DNA from: MVRE01 sp015660965
Lineage (GTDB): Archaea; Halobacteriota; Methanomicrobia; Methanomicrobiales; Methanospirillaceae
Direction of reading: 5' to 3'
Length of the DNA: 64,000 nt
Assembly: GCA_050015095.1 (NCBI GenBank)
Contig: JBEKCC010000001.1
Coordinates: forward strand, 372,001-436,000
Below are positions 36,482 to 44,237 of this stretch, one piece after another. Position 1 is the first letter of the stretch. The number at the start of each line of letters is the position of its first letter. Both the position numbers and the translations under genes were made by a program. The notes under the pieces are model-generated. The model searched no databases and was not told the origin of the DNA. It saw nothing but the letters and a program-made list of their open reading frames with translations.

Positions 36482-36524
36482 ACACTTTTTATGGTGATCA
36501 GGCCCTTAAAAAGTGTAATTTTTT
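36482..36524 (+). terminator. Stem-loop with T-tract after tRNA-Met
   Basis: acactttttt-like arm acacttttt (36482-36490) pairs with aaaaagtgt (36508-36516) to form a perfect 9-bp stem around a 17-base loop, followed by a run of six T (36519-36524). This fits transcription termination after the tRNA gene. Archaeal termination mainly needs the T-tract; the stem could also be a processing signal. Confidence 0.5.
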
Positions 36525-36659
36525 CTATTCACTAATTTTATTTTCAAATGTCTGGAGAAAAGCTAGAATAAACTGCCTTTTCTCTCTAATTCGTCTCTGA
36601 AACGGCGATATCATTATTTATTCCCTTAATGATATTACAATTCAGACTTTAGAGGCGAG

Positions 36660-37163
36660 ATGATGTTTTTAATAAATGTAATTGTTGGATTGGTTCAGCT
36701 TATTATTGCCATAATCTTCTCTGTTATAGCACTGTATATTGGCTTTTTTACACTTTCAAAAATTACTAAAGAGATCGATGCGGAAAAAGAACTTTTAAAA
36801 GGAAATCCGGCCGTTGGAATCATTGTTGCAGCTGTATTTGTCGCTATTGGACTCGTTGTCCAATCGGGGGTTTCTGGACTATCTTTCGGTATCGGGAAGG
36901 CTGCATCTGTCGGATTGTTATCTTTAGATGGCATTCTTGCTATTGGTGCAGCATTTGTCCAATTGATTCTTGGTATTATTCTTTCAATTGTAGGAATTTA
37001 TCTTGCCTTGTATATTTTGGATAAACTTACCAAAGATCTCAAGGAATTTGAAGAAATCAAAAAAGGAAACATTGCTGTCGCACTTATGATGGCCGGTGTG
37101 ATTATTACTGTTGCTTACATCATTCAATCTGGAATTCTCGGTATCACAGCTGCACTCACTTAA
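36660..37163 (+). CDS. DUF350-like membrane protein with internal duplication
   Basis: This 167-residue protein has about four membrane helices arranged as two copies of a repeat: each has a GLVQLIIAIIFSVIALYIG-type helix, a charged KEIDAEKELLKGNPAV or KDLKEFEEIKKGNIAV segment, then a glycine-rich helix ending QSG. KGNxAV is typical of DUF350. Function unknown. It is convergent with mmp10. Confidence 0.75.
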   Translation: MMFLINVIVGLVQLIIAIIFSVIALYIGFFTLSKITKEIDAEKELLKGNPAVGIIVAAVFVAIGLVVQSGVSGLSFGIGKAASVGLLSLDGILAIGAAFVQLILGIILSIVGIYLALYILDKLTKDLKEFEEIKKGNIAVALMMAGVIITVAYIIQSGILGITAALT

Positions 37164-37201
37164 CCAATCAATTTTTACTATTCGTTCTTATTTCGATTGA
37201 A

Positions 37202-38428
37202 CTATACACCATACATATTGATAGTGCGGATAAGATCTGCAAATCCGTTCATCTCCATGGCAAGTACTTGATTTCTGGTCATACCCATGCTGGTTTCTGC
37301 ATCAGCGGTGAGCATTTCAGGGCCCCAGATAACGGTTCGTTCAATACCGTCCTCGCTAAGGATCTCCTGTGCTTCCTTCAAATGAACAAATGCCCTCCCT
37401 GGTAGAATGACTACTTTTTCTAAACGTGCAAGGTCGATTTGTTTTATGTCATCAATAGTTATAAGACAGGCTATTTCCTTATCGACAGCAACGACCGGTG
37501 AATCTAGACCACACAATGAAAGCACTTTTTGGATGAAAGGCGCCGCAATAACTCCGCTAACAACCGTTGCACGGTGTTGAATACGAGGTAGTTTGGCTAA
37601 TAAATCGAGCTCCGAAATGATGGTAAATGGAGATCCAATATTTGGATCCCAAAGGGGTGTGCCGGAAATCTTCATTTTAAATTGTTTATTTAATTCTGAG
37701 ACCAGAGTCCGGAACTCGTCAACCGTATGTGTACCTTGACCTTTAAGGATTGGAGCATTTCCGAGAATCAAACCCTGGTTTAGTTTATTGGCAAATCGCA
37801 TCAAAATCAATCCTTTTGCTCCCCGTTCCTCCAACCATTCACAGGTACTTTGAAGAACCTTTCCATCATTGACGCCCGGTAACACTACTGCTGCAGCATA
37901 TACATCAACTGCATCGCACAACTGCTCGAGAATATTTAAAGAAACGTCTGGTGTAGGGTCATGCATGTAGCGTTTTCGTAGTTTCGGATTGGTCGCGAAT
38001 ACCGTGAACGATAATTCAGAAAGTCCATTATCAATTAACAGTTTGGCAATTTTTACATCATCAAAACCTTTCCCACTCGTGTACCCAATATGAAGTGATG
38101 TTTCCATACGCCCAAGGAGCTCAATAAGGTCGATAAAATGAGGATAGCAGCTGGGGTCTCCACCACCACTAATTGTTACCCGTGAAACATTGTCGCTAAT
38201 TGTGTTGAGTTTGGCAAGAGTTTCATCTGCAATCATTTTTAGGTCTTTAAATCCACTATATTGTTCTTTCACTCCCCGTGTACAATAATCACACCCTTTT
38301 TTAAACGGCAGACAGTAACGGCAACCAAATGCCTGAACATTGCGAACTTTCTTAAAATAACAATATTCGCAAAAACCACGACAGTTAACGCCTGGACTTC
38401 CACCAATATCCACGGTTAATTGTGCCAT
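37202..38428 (-). CDS. mmp10: Methyl-coenzyme M reductase arginine methyltransferase Mmp10
   Basis: This 408-residue radical SAM protein matches methanogenesis marker 10, which adds a C-methyl group to an arginine of McrA. The start VDIGGSPGVNCRGFCEYCYF holds the CX3CX2C cluster motif, followed by GCRYCLPFKKGCDYCTRGVKEQY, the characteristic cysteine-rich block. HYTS-like IGYTSGKGFDD and VTISGGGDPSCYP are typical radical SAM segments. The gene marks the host as a methanogen or relative. Confidence 0.9.
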   Translation of the reverse strand: MAQLTVDIGGSPGVNCRGFCEYCYFKKVRNVQAFGCRYCLPFKKGCDYCTRGVKEQYSGFKDLKMIADETLAKLNTISDNVSRVTISGGGDPSCYPHFIDLIELLGRMETSLHIGYTSGKGFDDVKIAKLLIDNGLSELSFTVFATNPKLRKRYMHDPTPDVSLNILEQLCDAVDVYAAAVVLPGVNDGKVLQSTCEWLEERGAKGLILMRFANKLNQGLILGNAPILKGQGTHTVDEFRTLVSELNKQFKMKISGTPLWDPNIGSPFTIISELDLLAKLPRIQHRATVVSGVIAAPFIQKVLSLCGLDSPVVAVDKEIACLITIDDIKQIDLARLEKVVILPGRAFVHLKEAQEILSEDGIERTVIWGPEMLTADAETSMGMTRNQVLAMEMNGFADLIRTINMYGV

Positions 38429-38519
38429 CTATACCTAGATTCCGTTTTTTGGGGTTTAATGTGTTTGCAAAGGAACAAGGAGAGCAACTTAAATTCCATT
38501 TGCTGACACTCCGGGGTTT

Positions 38520-38570
38520 ATTGATGTCAGCTAATGGATAGCACCACCTTTTTTACCAACTAACATCAAT
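38520..38570. repeat. Inverted repeat before tRNA-Thr
   Basis: attgatgtcag (38520-38530) is matched by ctaacatcaat (38560-38570), which pairs over 10 of 11 positions with a spacer of about 29 bases. It surrounds the presumed box A region of tRNA-Thr and lies in the 150-base gap after mmp10. It may be a regulator site or a structural element. Confidence 0.4.
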
Positions 38571-38580
38571 TTCATATGGC

Positions 38581-38653
38581 GCCCCAGTGGCTTAGCTGGC
38601 AGAGCGGCTGACTTGTAATCAGCAGGTCCCGTGTTCAAATCACGGCTGGGGCT
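38581..38653 (+). tRNA. tRNA-Thr (TGT)
   Basis: Acceptor gccccag pairs with ctggggc, the anticodon stem gctga/tcagc encloses loop cttgtaa with anticodon TGT, and the T arm gtgttcaaatcac is standard. The gene is 73 bases with no intron and no CCA. Its last 14 bases are duplicated at 44238-44251, marking it as the insertion target of the mobile element that follows. Confidence 0.95.
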
Positions 38654-38654
38654 T
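38641..38654. repeat. Left attachment repeat (attL)
   Basis: cacggctggggctt covers part of the T arm and the acceptor end of tRNA-Thr. The integrase gene begins 61 bases beyond it. An identical copy lies at 44238-44251, with a few more matching positions upstream. Confidence 0.85.
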
Positions 38655-38714
38655 GCTATTTTAAGTTCAAATCATAACGAAAAGTATTTGAACACTATTT
38701 TACAATCCTAAAGC

Positions 38715-39926
38715 ATGGGATTTCACAGTCAGGACAACCTGAAATATGGTGAAGCGTCGATAAATAAGGCGCTCGCATCGGGACAAATTACCAAGGATGA
38801 TGCGAACCTGATTCGTGAGTATGCAACAGAGTATCAAGCAACACGACATGTATCAAATCTACGCGTTTTGAAAAGTATTTTTGAACTGGTGAATTGGCGA
38901 AGGTTTATACAATCACCATATCGAGAAGTCACCATCACTCAAATACATAAGGCTCTTAATGACTTGAACACCGAGAATAGTCTGCGGGGAAAACCATTCA
39001 AGGACAATACAAAACACGACTACGTTAAGGGATTGAAATGGTTTTTACACTGGATGATATGTGAAGGTCACTCAAAATTATTGAAAGAAAAAGTCGATAA
39101 AATTAAAGTTCCTTCTGTGGATTCCTGCACAACCACTCCCGATGGCATTCTGCAAGAAGACGATATTTTAGCGATGGTAACACAAGCACGAACATTTAGG
39201 GATAAAGCATTACTTTTTGTCCTGTATGAATCGGGCTGCCGTATTGGTGAACTTGCTCGTATCAAGTGGAAAGATGTTGTTTTTAATGATGATAGCACCG
39301 TTGGCTTAACGCTTTTTGATACAAAAACCCGAAAGATCCGTCACGCTCTTTTGGGTGCATCGGTTGAATATCTCGCGGGATGGCGGAATAATTACCCTGG
39401 CACTCCAGACAACGACAATTTTGTTTTTGTATCGGTAAACGGTGAACCTATGGAATATCGCGCGATGTCACAAATTATTAGTAGAACTGCAAAAAAAGCA
39501 GGATTAGAGAAGCGAGTGACACCTCATTTATTCCGAAAGAGTAGAATCACCAGTCTGATAAAACAAAATTATCAGGAAAGTGTCATAAAACAAGCAATGT
39601 GGGGAAACCTCGATACGGATATGTTCAAAACCTATGTTGTCTTGAGCGAGCAGGATATTGATGCTGAGTTCCGCGAAAAAATGGGAATCAAGCAAAAAGA
39701 GATCAAAAAAGACAAAAAGATGGCTCCCCGGCAATGTAAATCATGTTTTGCGATGAACGGGCCTCAAAGCAATTTCTGTCATGTTTGCGGAAAACCTCTT
39801 ACTGAAGTGGCTGTTCAGGAATTGGAATATTCTACCGATACTCTGAGGAACCTTCTTGCTGAGAACCCGACCGCTCAAATCGTCCTCCTTGAGCTATTAA
39901 ATGGTTTGAAGACTAAAATAACTTAA
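38715..39926 (+). CDS. Tyrosine recombinase/integrase with C-terminal zinc ribbon
   Basis: This 403-residue protein has an N-terminal SAM-like helical domain (about 10-130) and a catalytic domain with R176 (GCRIGELARI), H271-x-x-R274 (HLFRKSR) and tyrosine Y307 (MFKTYVVLS). The usual second histidine/tryptophan position is WGNLD, so N replaces the common H. Residues 341-358 (CKSC then CHVC) form a zinc ribbon, frequent in archaeal integrases. Its gene is unbroken and adjoins the left att site, so the enzyme can act after integration. Confidence 0.9.
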   Translation: MGFHSQDNLKYGEASINKALASGQITKDDANLIREYATEYQATRHVSNLRVLKSIFELVNWRRFIQSPYREVTITQIHKALNDLNTENSLRGKPFKDNTKHDYVKGLKWFLHWMICEGHSKLLKEKVDKIKVPSVDSCTTTPDGILQEDDILAMVTQARTFRDKALLFVLYESGCRIGELARIKWKDVVFNDDSTVGLTLFDTKTRKIRHALLGASVEYLAGWRNNYPGTPDNDNFVFVSVNGEPMEYRAMSQIISRTAKKAGLEKRVTPHLFRKSRITSLIKQNYQESVIKQAMWGNLDTDMFKTYVVLSEQDIDAEFREKMGIKQKEIKKDKKMAPRQCKSCFAMNGPQSNFCHVCGKPLTEVAVQELEYSTDTLRNLLAENPTAQIVLLELLNGLKTKIT

Positions 39927-39975
39927 AGATGAACTTTATCACTATTTTCTCCCTTTAATTCACTATTTTTGAAAA

Positions 39976-39985
39976 GATATAAATA
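39976..39985 (+). promoter_or_regulatory. TATA box for the small-protein/rep operon
   Basis: gatataaata lies 32-41 bases before the ATG at 40017. This is the normal box A distance from a short-leader start. It likely drives the 40017-40594 gene pair and perhaps rep. Confidence 0.5.
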
Positions 39986-40016
39986 ATGTGACAACAAATA
40001 AGTTAAATTGATAATT

Positions 40017-40388
40017 ATGCCTCAAATGAAAACAGTGAACGTCTCGGAAGAGACTAAAAAATTCTTGGATGCCGTCGCTGACGTGATGGACTACACCCAG
40101 GATCGTGCCGTCCAGATGGCTCTTTACAAACTCTGCCCAGTTGATGATTGGCAGAATATGAGCCTGGAAAACCTTAAACTCGCAATTGCGAAGTATCAAA
40201 TCCGGCGGCTGCGGTTCATGCAGGATGTTGCCCTTGCGGACGAGCATGGTCTTGAACTCTCGGATCTGGGGATCTGCCCTCCTGAACTGGATGGAATTCG
40301 CGATTATGACGAGTTCTGCCGTCGGATAGATAAAGAGGTTGCTGATGGCACCTGCATGGTTGTCGAGAAAAAGGAGGAATCCTCATGA
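40017..40388 (+). CDS. Small element protein, possibly ribbon-helix-helix
   Basis: From ATG 40017 the protein has 123 residues. KTVNVSEETKKFLDAVADVM followed by TQDRAVQMALYKL has the strand-helix-helix pattern of RHH DNA-binding proteins. The remainder is helical with an acidic C terminus. A TTG at 40008 is a longer alternative. It overlaps the next gene by 4 bases (ATGA). By eye the DNA is more GC-rich than that on either side. It could repress rep or integration genes. Confidence 0.5.
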   Translation: MPQMKTVNVSEETKKFLDAVADVMDYTQDRAVQMALYKLCPVDDWQNMSLENLKLAIAKYQIRRLRFMQDVALADEHGLELSDLGICPPELDGIRDYDEFCRRIDKEVADGTCMVVEKKEESS

Positions 40389-40594
40389 CCGAGGGCTGGA
40401 TCTCCGAGGGAATGACGAGGGGTTGCATTACTATCTCACCTGGCAACCCTCAAAGAAACCTGAAACCCTCGTTGAAGATTGAGACTTCCGGTCCGCATCG
40501 AGAGGTCTATCTTCGCGGGGACCAGGTTCGTGCTCTGCTCGACTTTCTTACAAAACATCAGGAGGCCGTTCACGCCATAATGGCAGAAGATTGA
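40385..40594 (+). CDS. Hypothetical small element protein
   Basis: This 69-residue protein starts with ATG overlapping the stop of the preceding gene. It includes NPQRNLKPSLKIETSGPHRE and a helical RGDQVRALLDFLTKHQEAVHA. I see no known family. The ATGA overlap and similar base composition suggest it works with the RHH-like protein. Confidence 0.5.
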   Translation: MTEGWISEGMTRGCITISPGNPQRNLKPSLKIETSGPHREVYLRGDQVRALLDFLTKHQEAVHAIMAED

Positions 40595-40647
40595 TTACGG
40601 ATTTTAAGAGTCTGGACTTTCTGAAATGTTAACGGGTATTGAAACCT

Positions 40648-40809
40648 ATGCAAAAATCGGCGGAAATCTGGTCAGATCGGTCAAATTCAGATACTGATCA
40701 GATTTTCACGATCTCAAAAAAGGTGTATAAAGCCCTTCATCCGCTCGACCAGCTTATAGCCCAATCTCTTCTGAAAGTTGGAAAAGTTCGGATAATAGAC
40801 GACGACTAA
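40648..40809 (+). CDS. Possible 53-aa element protein
   Basis: A 53-residue open frame begins ATG CAA AAA and ends at 40807-40809 in the 235-base gap before rep. The product (MQKSAEIWSDRSNSDTDQIF and then TISKKVYKALHPLDQLIAQS) has a helical middle part. There is no good ribosome site, so it may be spurious. Confidence 0.35.
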   Translation: MQKSAEIWSDRSNSDTDQIFTISKKVYKALHPLDQLIAQSLLKVGKVRIIDDD

Positions 40810-40829
40810 ACCGTCGCCGGGCGATTATT

Positions 40830-41924
40830 GTGCTGATTAATGAAGATGTGAATAGCGAAGCGGAGGCTTTTAACCTCCCTGCCCAGCGAGGCCCCGACGA
40901 GGTGGCCGAGCGACCCCGTAGGGGTGGGGCTGCTCGCGGGGCTCCTGGGGGCGCCCGCATGGCGCCCGGGGCGCGGAGCGCCCCTCTAGGCTCATATAGA
41001 ATAAGTCACAGCAAAGTAATTGAAAGATATAAAAACTATCTTTCATCGACTAAAGAATATCACTTCCGAATCTGCGGGACTGATAAAAACGGTGAAGTTG
41101 CGGTTATCATTCCCTTTATTCATCGCTGGACGGATATCTACCGAAAGTCGATTCTGGCAAAATTCTACAAATTGGATGACTGGATACGAAACAATCCAGG
41201 TATCGTATCCATGTTCACTTTGACCGTCTATCAAGGTTCACAATCACGTTACAATGATGGGTCATATAGCCGTAAGGTCGTGGGTAAGAACCTAACTATT
41301 CAGGACTGCTTCAACCTGCTAAAAGTGTGTCGTGCGAAGTTTCTCAATGTCTTGCGAAACCGGTATCCTGGTATTAATTATGTCTGGGTGCTTGAACCTC
41401 ATGAGACCGGATTCCCACATAACCATCTTATCGTATTTCGGGAATTCACTGAAGCCGAACAGAATATCATCAAACAGTTATGGAGTGAGAAATATCGCGC
41501 TGGCTCTTACGATCGGGGTATTGAAGTAACTTCAAAACGGTCTGAGGAATCTATTCACTCCATCCGAAATTACCTCATGAAATACATGACCAAACAGTTT
41601 GGTAGTGGTGAGGAGCCCTGGACAGATGATGAGTTCCTGTTCAATGCTATGGTATGGGTGACATCAACCCGAATGTGGGGCGCATCAAAAAAATTAACGG
41701 CAATAATGCGGAGACCCATAAAAGAATCTGATGTAACATGGAATACCGTTGAATTGCTGATACCAGGTGGACAATACACAGTCTGGTCTCGTAAGGATGG
41801 AACGCCATTCCCGAACCTCAACGATGAACCCAATCCGGACGATCTCGCCCCTGAAGGAAGTGTGACAAAACAATTTTGGAGAGATTTGTATCTGGGGATT
41901 GAAAGAAGAAGAGGTATTAATTAA
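40830..41924 (+). CDS. HUH rolling-circle replication initiator (Rep)
   Basis: The 364-residue frame encodes an HUH endonuclease: motif 1 FTLTVYQG (about 129), motif 2 GFPHNHLIVF with H197 and H199, and motif 3 SIRNYLMKYMTKQF with tyrosines 248 and 252. Such enzymes nick the double-strand origin to start rolling-circle replication. The start is uncertain: GTG 40830 and GTG 40848 precede a Gly/Ala/Arg/Pro-rich stretch (about residues 20-53) encoded by three GC hairpins, and ATG 40959 sits in a hairpin loop. No better start exists before the HUH core. Confidence 0.82.
   Translation: MLINEDVNSEAEAFNLPAQRGPDEVAERPRRGGAARGAPGGARMAPGARSAPLGSYRISHSKVIERYKNYLSSTKEYHFRICGTDKNGEVAVIIPFIHRWTDIYRKSILAKFYKLDDWIRNNPGIVSMFTLTVYQGSQSRYNDGSYSRKVVGKNLTIQDCFNLLKVCRAKFLNVLRNRYPGINYVWVLEPHETGFPHNHLIVFREFTEAEQNIIKQLWSEKYRAGSYDRGIEVTSKRSEESIHSIRNYLMKYMTKQFGSGEEPWTDDEFLFNAMVWVTSTRMWGASKKLTAIMRRPIKESDVTWNTVELLIPGGQYTVWSRKDGTPFPNLNDEPNPDDLAPEGSVTKQFWRDLYLGIERRRGIN
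40907..40984. repeat. Cluster of three GC-rich hairpins inside the Rep 5' coding region
   Basis: Hairpin 1: accccg-type arms ACCCC (40913-40917) and GGGGT (40921-40925), extended by outer arms CGAGC (40907-40911) and GCTCG (40932-40936). Hairpin 2: GGGCGCC (40949-40955), loop CGCAT, GGCGCCC (40961-40967). Hairpin 3: GGGGCGC (40968-40974), loop GGA, GCGCCCC (40978-40984). A further weaker one, GGAGG (40862-40866) with CCTCC (40874-40878), lies upstream. The AT-rich neighbourhood makes them conspicuous. Confidence 0.85.
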
Positions 41925-42018
41925 AATTTTAAAAGTTTGTCAAAATAGCGACCAATATTAGCCTTCAGAACTTGATCTACCTAATTCTTTAATACTATTT
42001 GATTGAAAAGATATCTAA

Positions 42019-42210
42019 ATGAATAAAATGCTAGTTCATGGTAAACATGTAACTGAATGGATAACAATTTCGAAAGACGAATACGAATCAATGAAAAGTA
42101 CAATAGAGGTTCTTATTGACAAAGATCTTATGACCCAAATAAGGAAAGGCAAAAGCAAAAGTACAAAATCACGCGATTTCGAAGAGGTCGCAAAAGAACT
42201 AGATATCTAA
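42019..42210 (+). CDS. RelB-like antitoxin
   Basis: This 63-residue protein has the helix pattern of RelB/YafN-type antitoxins: WITISKDEYESMKSTIEVLI then DKDLMTQIRKGKSKSTKSRDFEEV. It lies convergent to a RelE-family toxin gene; their stop codons overlap by four bases (42207-42210). In classic relBE modules both genes are on one strand with antitoxin first, so this is an unusual arrangement. Confidence 0.7.
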   Translation: MNKMLVHGKHVTEWITISKDEYESMKSTIEVLIDKDLMTQIRKGKSKSTKSRDFEEVAKELDI

Positions 42211-42464
42211 AACTCATCTTTATGTTTTATTGCTTCGACATATACAATCCGATTTTCCAAATCAATTGAGTAAATTATTCTGAAACTTTTCTCAAAATAT
42301 AGTTCCCAGTATCCATGGAGGGGTGCTCTCAAAGGTTTTCCATGAGATTCTGGGAACTCTTTTAGTTTTCTAATTTTTTTTGCAAAGTGCCGCTGAATGT
42401 TCTTATTGTATCGGTTCAACCACTCTTCTGCCGGTTCTTTGATACGAACATTATATGTACTCAT
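42207..42464 (-). CDS. RelE/ParE-family toxin
   Basis: This 85-residue protein has typical RelE features: YNVRIKEPAEEWLNRYNKNIQRHFAKKIRKL, GKPLRAPLHGYWELYFEKSFRIIYSID and VYVEAIKHKDEF. RelE toxins cleave mRNA in the ribosome; ParE members poison gyrase. It overlaps the upstream 267-aa gene by 4 bases (ATGA) and the convergent antitoxin gene by 4 bases at the 3' ends. Confidence 0.8.
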   Translation of the reverse strand: MSTYNVRIKEPAEEWLNRYNKNIQRHFAKKIRKLKEFPESHGKPLRAPLHGYWELYFEKSFRIIYSIDLENRIVYVEAIKHKDEF

Positions 42465-43264
42465 TTGTTTGGAACCTCAGGATTGAAAACTCGAAGCAAC
42501 TTAATTAGCAAGTCAATATCATCCTTAACCCAATCTTTAGGTAAGAGGATGCTTGCCTTTTTGCCGGATGCCGTTCGAATCTCATATTTTAAAACATCAA
42601 GATCCGGCTTTTCCTCTCTCTTTTGTGTGTTATTTGTCTCATTGGGTGATAGATTCTGATCTGTTTGCTTCTCTGCGCCTTGACCGTTCTCTGGTGGTTT
42701 CGGTTGACTGCTTGGTTTATTGTCTACGGGAGATTGCAAAAGCCTATTATTTTGATCCAATACGCCCGCAAACTTTGCACTGTCCAAGAAGGCAGTTACC
42801 GCAGCATCTAGCGCATTTCGAGCAATACCATAACTATAGAAAATGTTCTTCAATATGTCGGGGTTCGGAAGAATTGTATCGTTATATCGTTCGATGATTT
42901 TTTGGTAGATCTGAGGAGCTTTAAAGACTTCCAATAGCAATTGTTTTCTTTGTGCCTCTCCGTCCGGGGGGTATAGTATTAGCGTTCCAAATTCTGTAGG
43001 AGTTATCCCAATTTCTGATTTTTTAATAAGACCAAAGATTTCAGCACTACTGGTCAGATATTTATAACGCCGGTTATCTTTAGTTGTAATATTCATTTTT
43101 GATAGGACTGATTCGACGGGTGCCTCTTTTTTTCCTCCGATGGTATGAACCATTGATAGGAAATTCAGGCACTCTTCTAGGTTAAATGCGGGATAGCGAA
43201 CACTCTTCTCCCTCATTCTCTTTATTTGACCGTCTAGTGGGTCTTGTGATTCGATCTCAGACAT
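42461..43264 (-). CDS. Hypothetical protein (DUF5343-like), coupled to toxin
   Basis: This 267-residue protein has an N-terminal winged-helix-like region (YPAFNLEECLNFLSMVHTIGG, then VLSKMNITTKDNRRYKYL and FGLIKKSEIGITPTEFG), resembling DUF5343 proteins, then a Pro/Asn/Gln-rich linker (about 185-220) and a small C-terminal domain (LLPKDWVKDDIDLLIKLL). Its stop overlaps the toxin start. It may be a third module component or regulator. Family placement is tentative. Confidence 0.5.
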   Translation of the reverse strand: MSEIESQDPLDGQIKRMREKSVRYPAFNLEECLNFLSMVHTIGGKKEAPVESVLSKMNITTKDNRRYKYLTSSAEIFGLIKKSEIGITPTEFGTLILYPPDGEAQRKQLLLEVFKAPQIYQKIIERYNDTILPNPDILKNIFYSYGIARNALDAAVTAFLDSAKFAGVLDQNNRLLQSPVDNKPSSQPKPPENGQGAEKQTDQNLSPNETNNTQKREEKPDLDVLKYEIRTASGKKASILLPKDWVKDDIDLLIKLLRVFNPEVPNK

Positions 43265-43320
43265 AGTTATACCATATATTCAAACTGGCTAATAAAGCTT
43301 CCTCTGGATATGTGATATTG

Positions 43321-43638
43321 TGTGATTTGTTTGTTAAACAACTGACTTAAGACTGATAATCCGAGGAGCATCAAGGGTGGTGTGCTGGATTATTCAATAG
43401 ACCTATTGTGCACATAATCAAGTGATGACGTCTATTGTCGTCAGATAAGAGAATTCAAAATTAAACGAACAGATAATTGTGTGATTTGTTTGTTAAACAA
43501 TTGACTTAAGACTGATAATCCGAGGAGCATCAAGGGTGGTGTGCTGGATTATTCAATAGACCTATTGCGCACATAATCAAGTGATGACGTCTATTGTCGT
43601 CAGATAAGAGAATTCAAAATTAAACGAACAGATAATTG
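43321..43638. repeat. Tandem 159-bp direct repeat, two copies, with three dyads each
   Basis: Copies at 43321-43479 and 43480-43638 differ at about 2 positions (c/t near base 22 and t/c near base 91). Each unit contains ttgtttgttaaacaa (6-bp stem, 3-base loop), caatagacctattg (6-bp stem, 2-base loop) and tgacgtctattgtcgtca (5-bp stem). The repeat fills most of the 501-base gene-free gap 43265-43765; the flanks (43265-43320 and 43639-43765) hold nothing I recognise. It is a candidate origin, partition or regulatory site. Confidence 0.95.
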
Positions 43639-43765
43639 CCTCATTAATTGATGAAACAACTGAGTATTGTATTAGATCCTGACTAGTAAAGCAGGACACG
43701 GCGTCTTTGCAACTAAAATAGAGCATTATACTATCGGTATAGGAGTGCTGCTATCGAGCATTTGA

Positions 43766-44116
43766 CTAAGAATTGTGATTTAACCGAAATACTAGGATGG
43801 AAACAACGAGACCTGATGCAATTCCGAAAATGAGTCCATATCCAATTCCCACACCGAATGTAAAGAGGATAGACCAAACACCGAACCAGGCAATGACACC
43901 TGCCAATGCGGCGACTTGGGTCTTCTTCGTCATCTTCTCATATCGCCGAACTACAAGGACGTCAACAACAAGACCTGATGCAATTCCAATAATGAATGCA
44001 TACCAAATTCCAACACCGAATGTAAAGAGGACAATCCAAACACCGAACCAGGCAATGACACCTGCCCATTGGAGGAAATCGATCTCTCTCGTCTCACTGT
44101 CAAATGGCCGCTTCAT
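43766..44116 (-). CDS. Small membrane protein with recent internal duplication
   Basis: The 116-residue protein holds two copies of AGVIAWFGVW-(I/S)-LFTFGVGI-IASGLVV, each forming two hydrophobic helices. They are linked by KKTQVA. A DNA copy at 43811-43906 matches 43973-44068 at about 87 percent by eye, exactly 54 codons apart, so the duplication is recent. Function unknown. It is the last gene before the right attachment repeat. Confidence 0.65.
   Translation of the reverse strand: MKRPFDSETREIDFLQWAGVIAWFGVWIVLFTFGVGIWYAFIIGIASGLVVDVLVVRRYEKMTKKTQVAALAGVIAWFGVWSILFTFGVGIGYGLIFGIASGLVVSILVFRLNHNS
43811..44068. repeat. Direct repeat of 96 bases in the membrane-protein gene
   Basis: Bases 43811-43906 and 43973-44068 are similar copies spaced 162 bases. 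They encode the two-helix units of the neighbouring gene. They begin acctgatgcaattcc and end gcaatgacacctgcc in both copies. Confidence 0.8.
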
Positions 44117-44237
44117 TTCAATAATTCCAATAATTCGTTTAGTAGTTGATTGTTTGATTTAAACTTTTAATATAAATAAATATTTAAAATAATATGGAAA
44201 ATTTATCGTCGTAGAGGTTTGAACAAAAAGGGTCAAC

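Noticed and set aside
40754..40960. A 68-residue minus-strand frame opposite rep.
   Set aside because: It is made by the GC-rich hairpin sequence and lacks any motif or start signal.
43321..43638. The 159-bp repeat as a CRISPR array.
   Set aside because: There are only two adjoining long units with no spacers and no cas genes.
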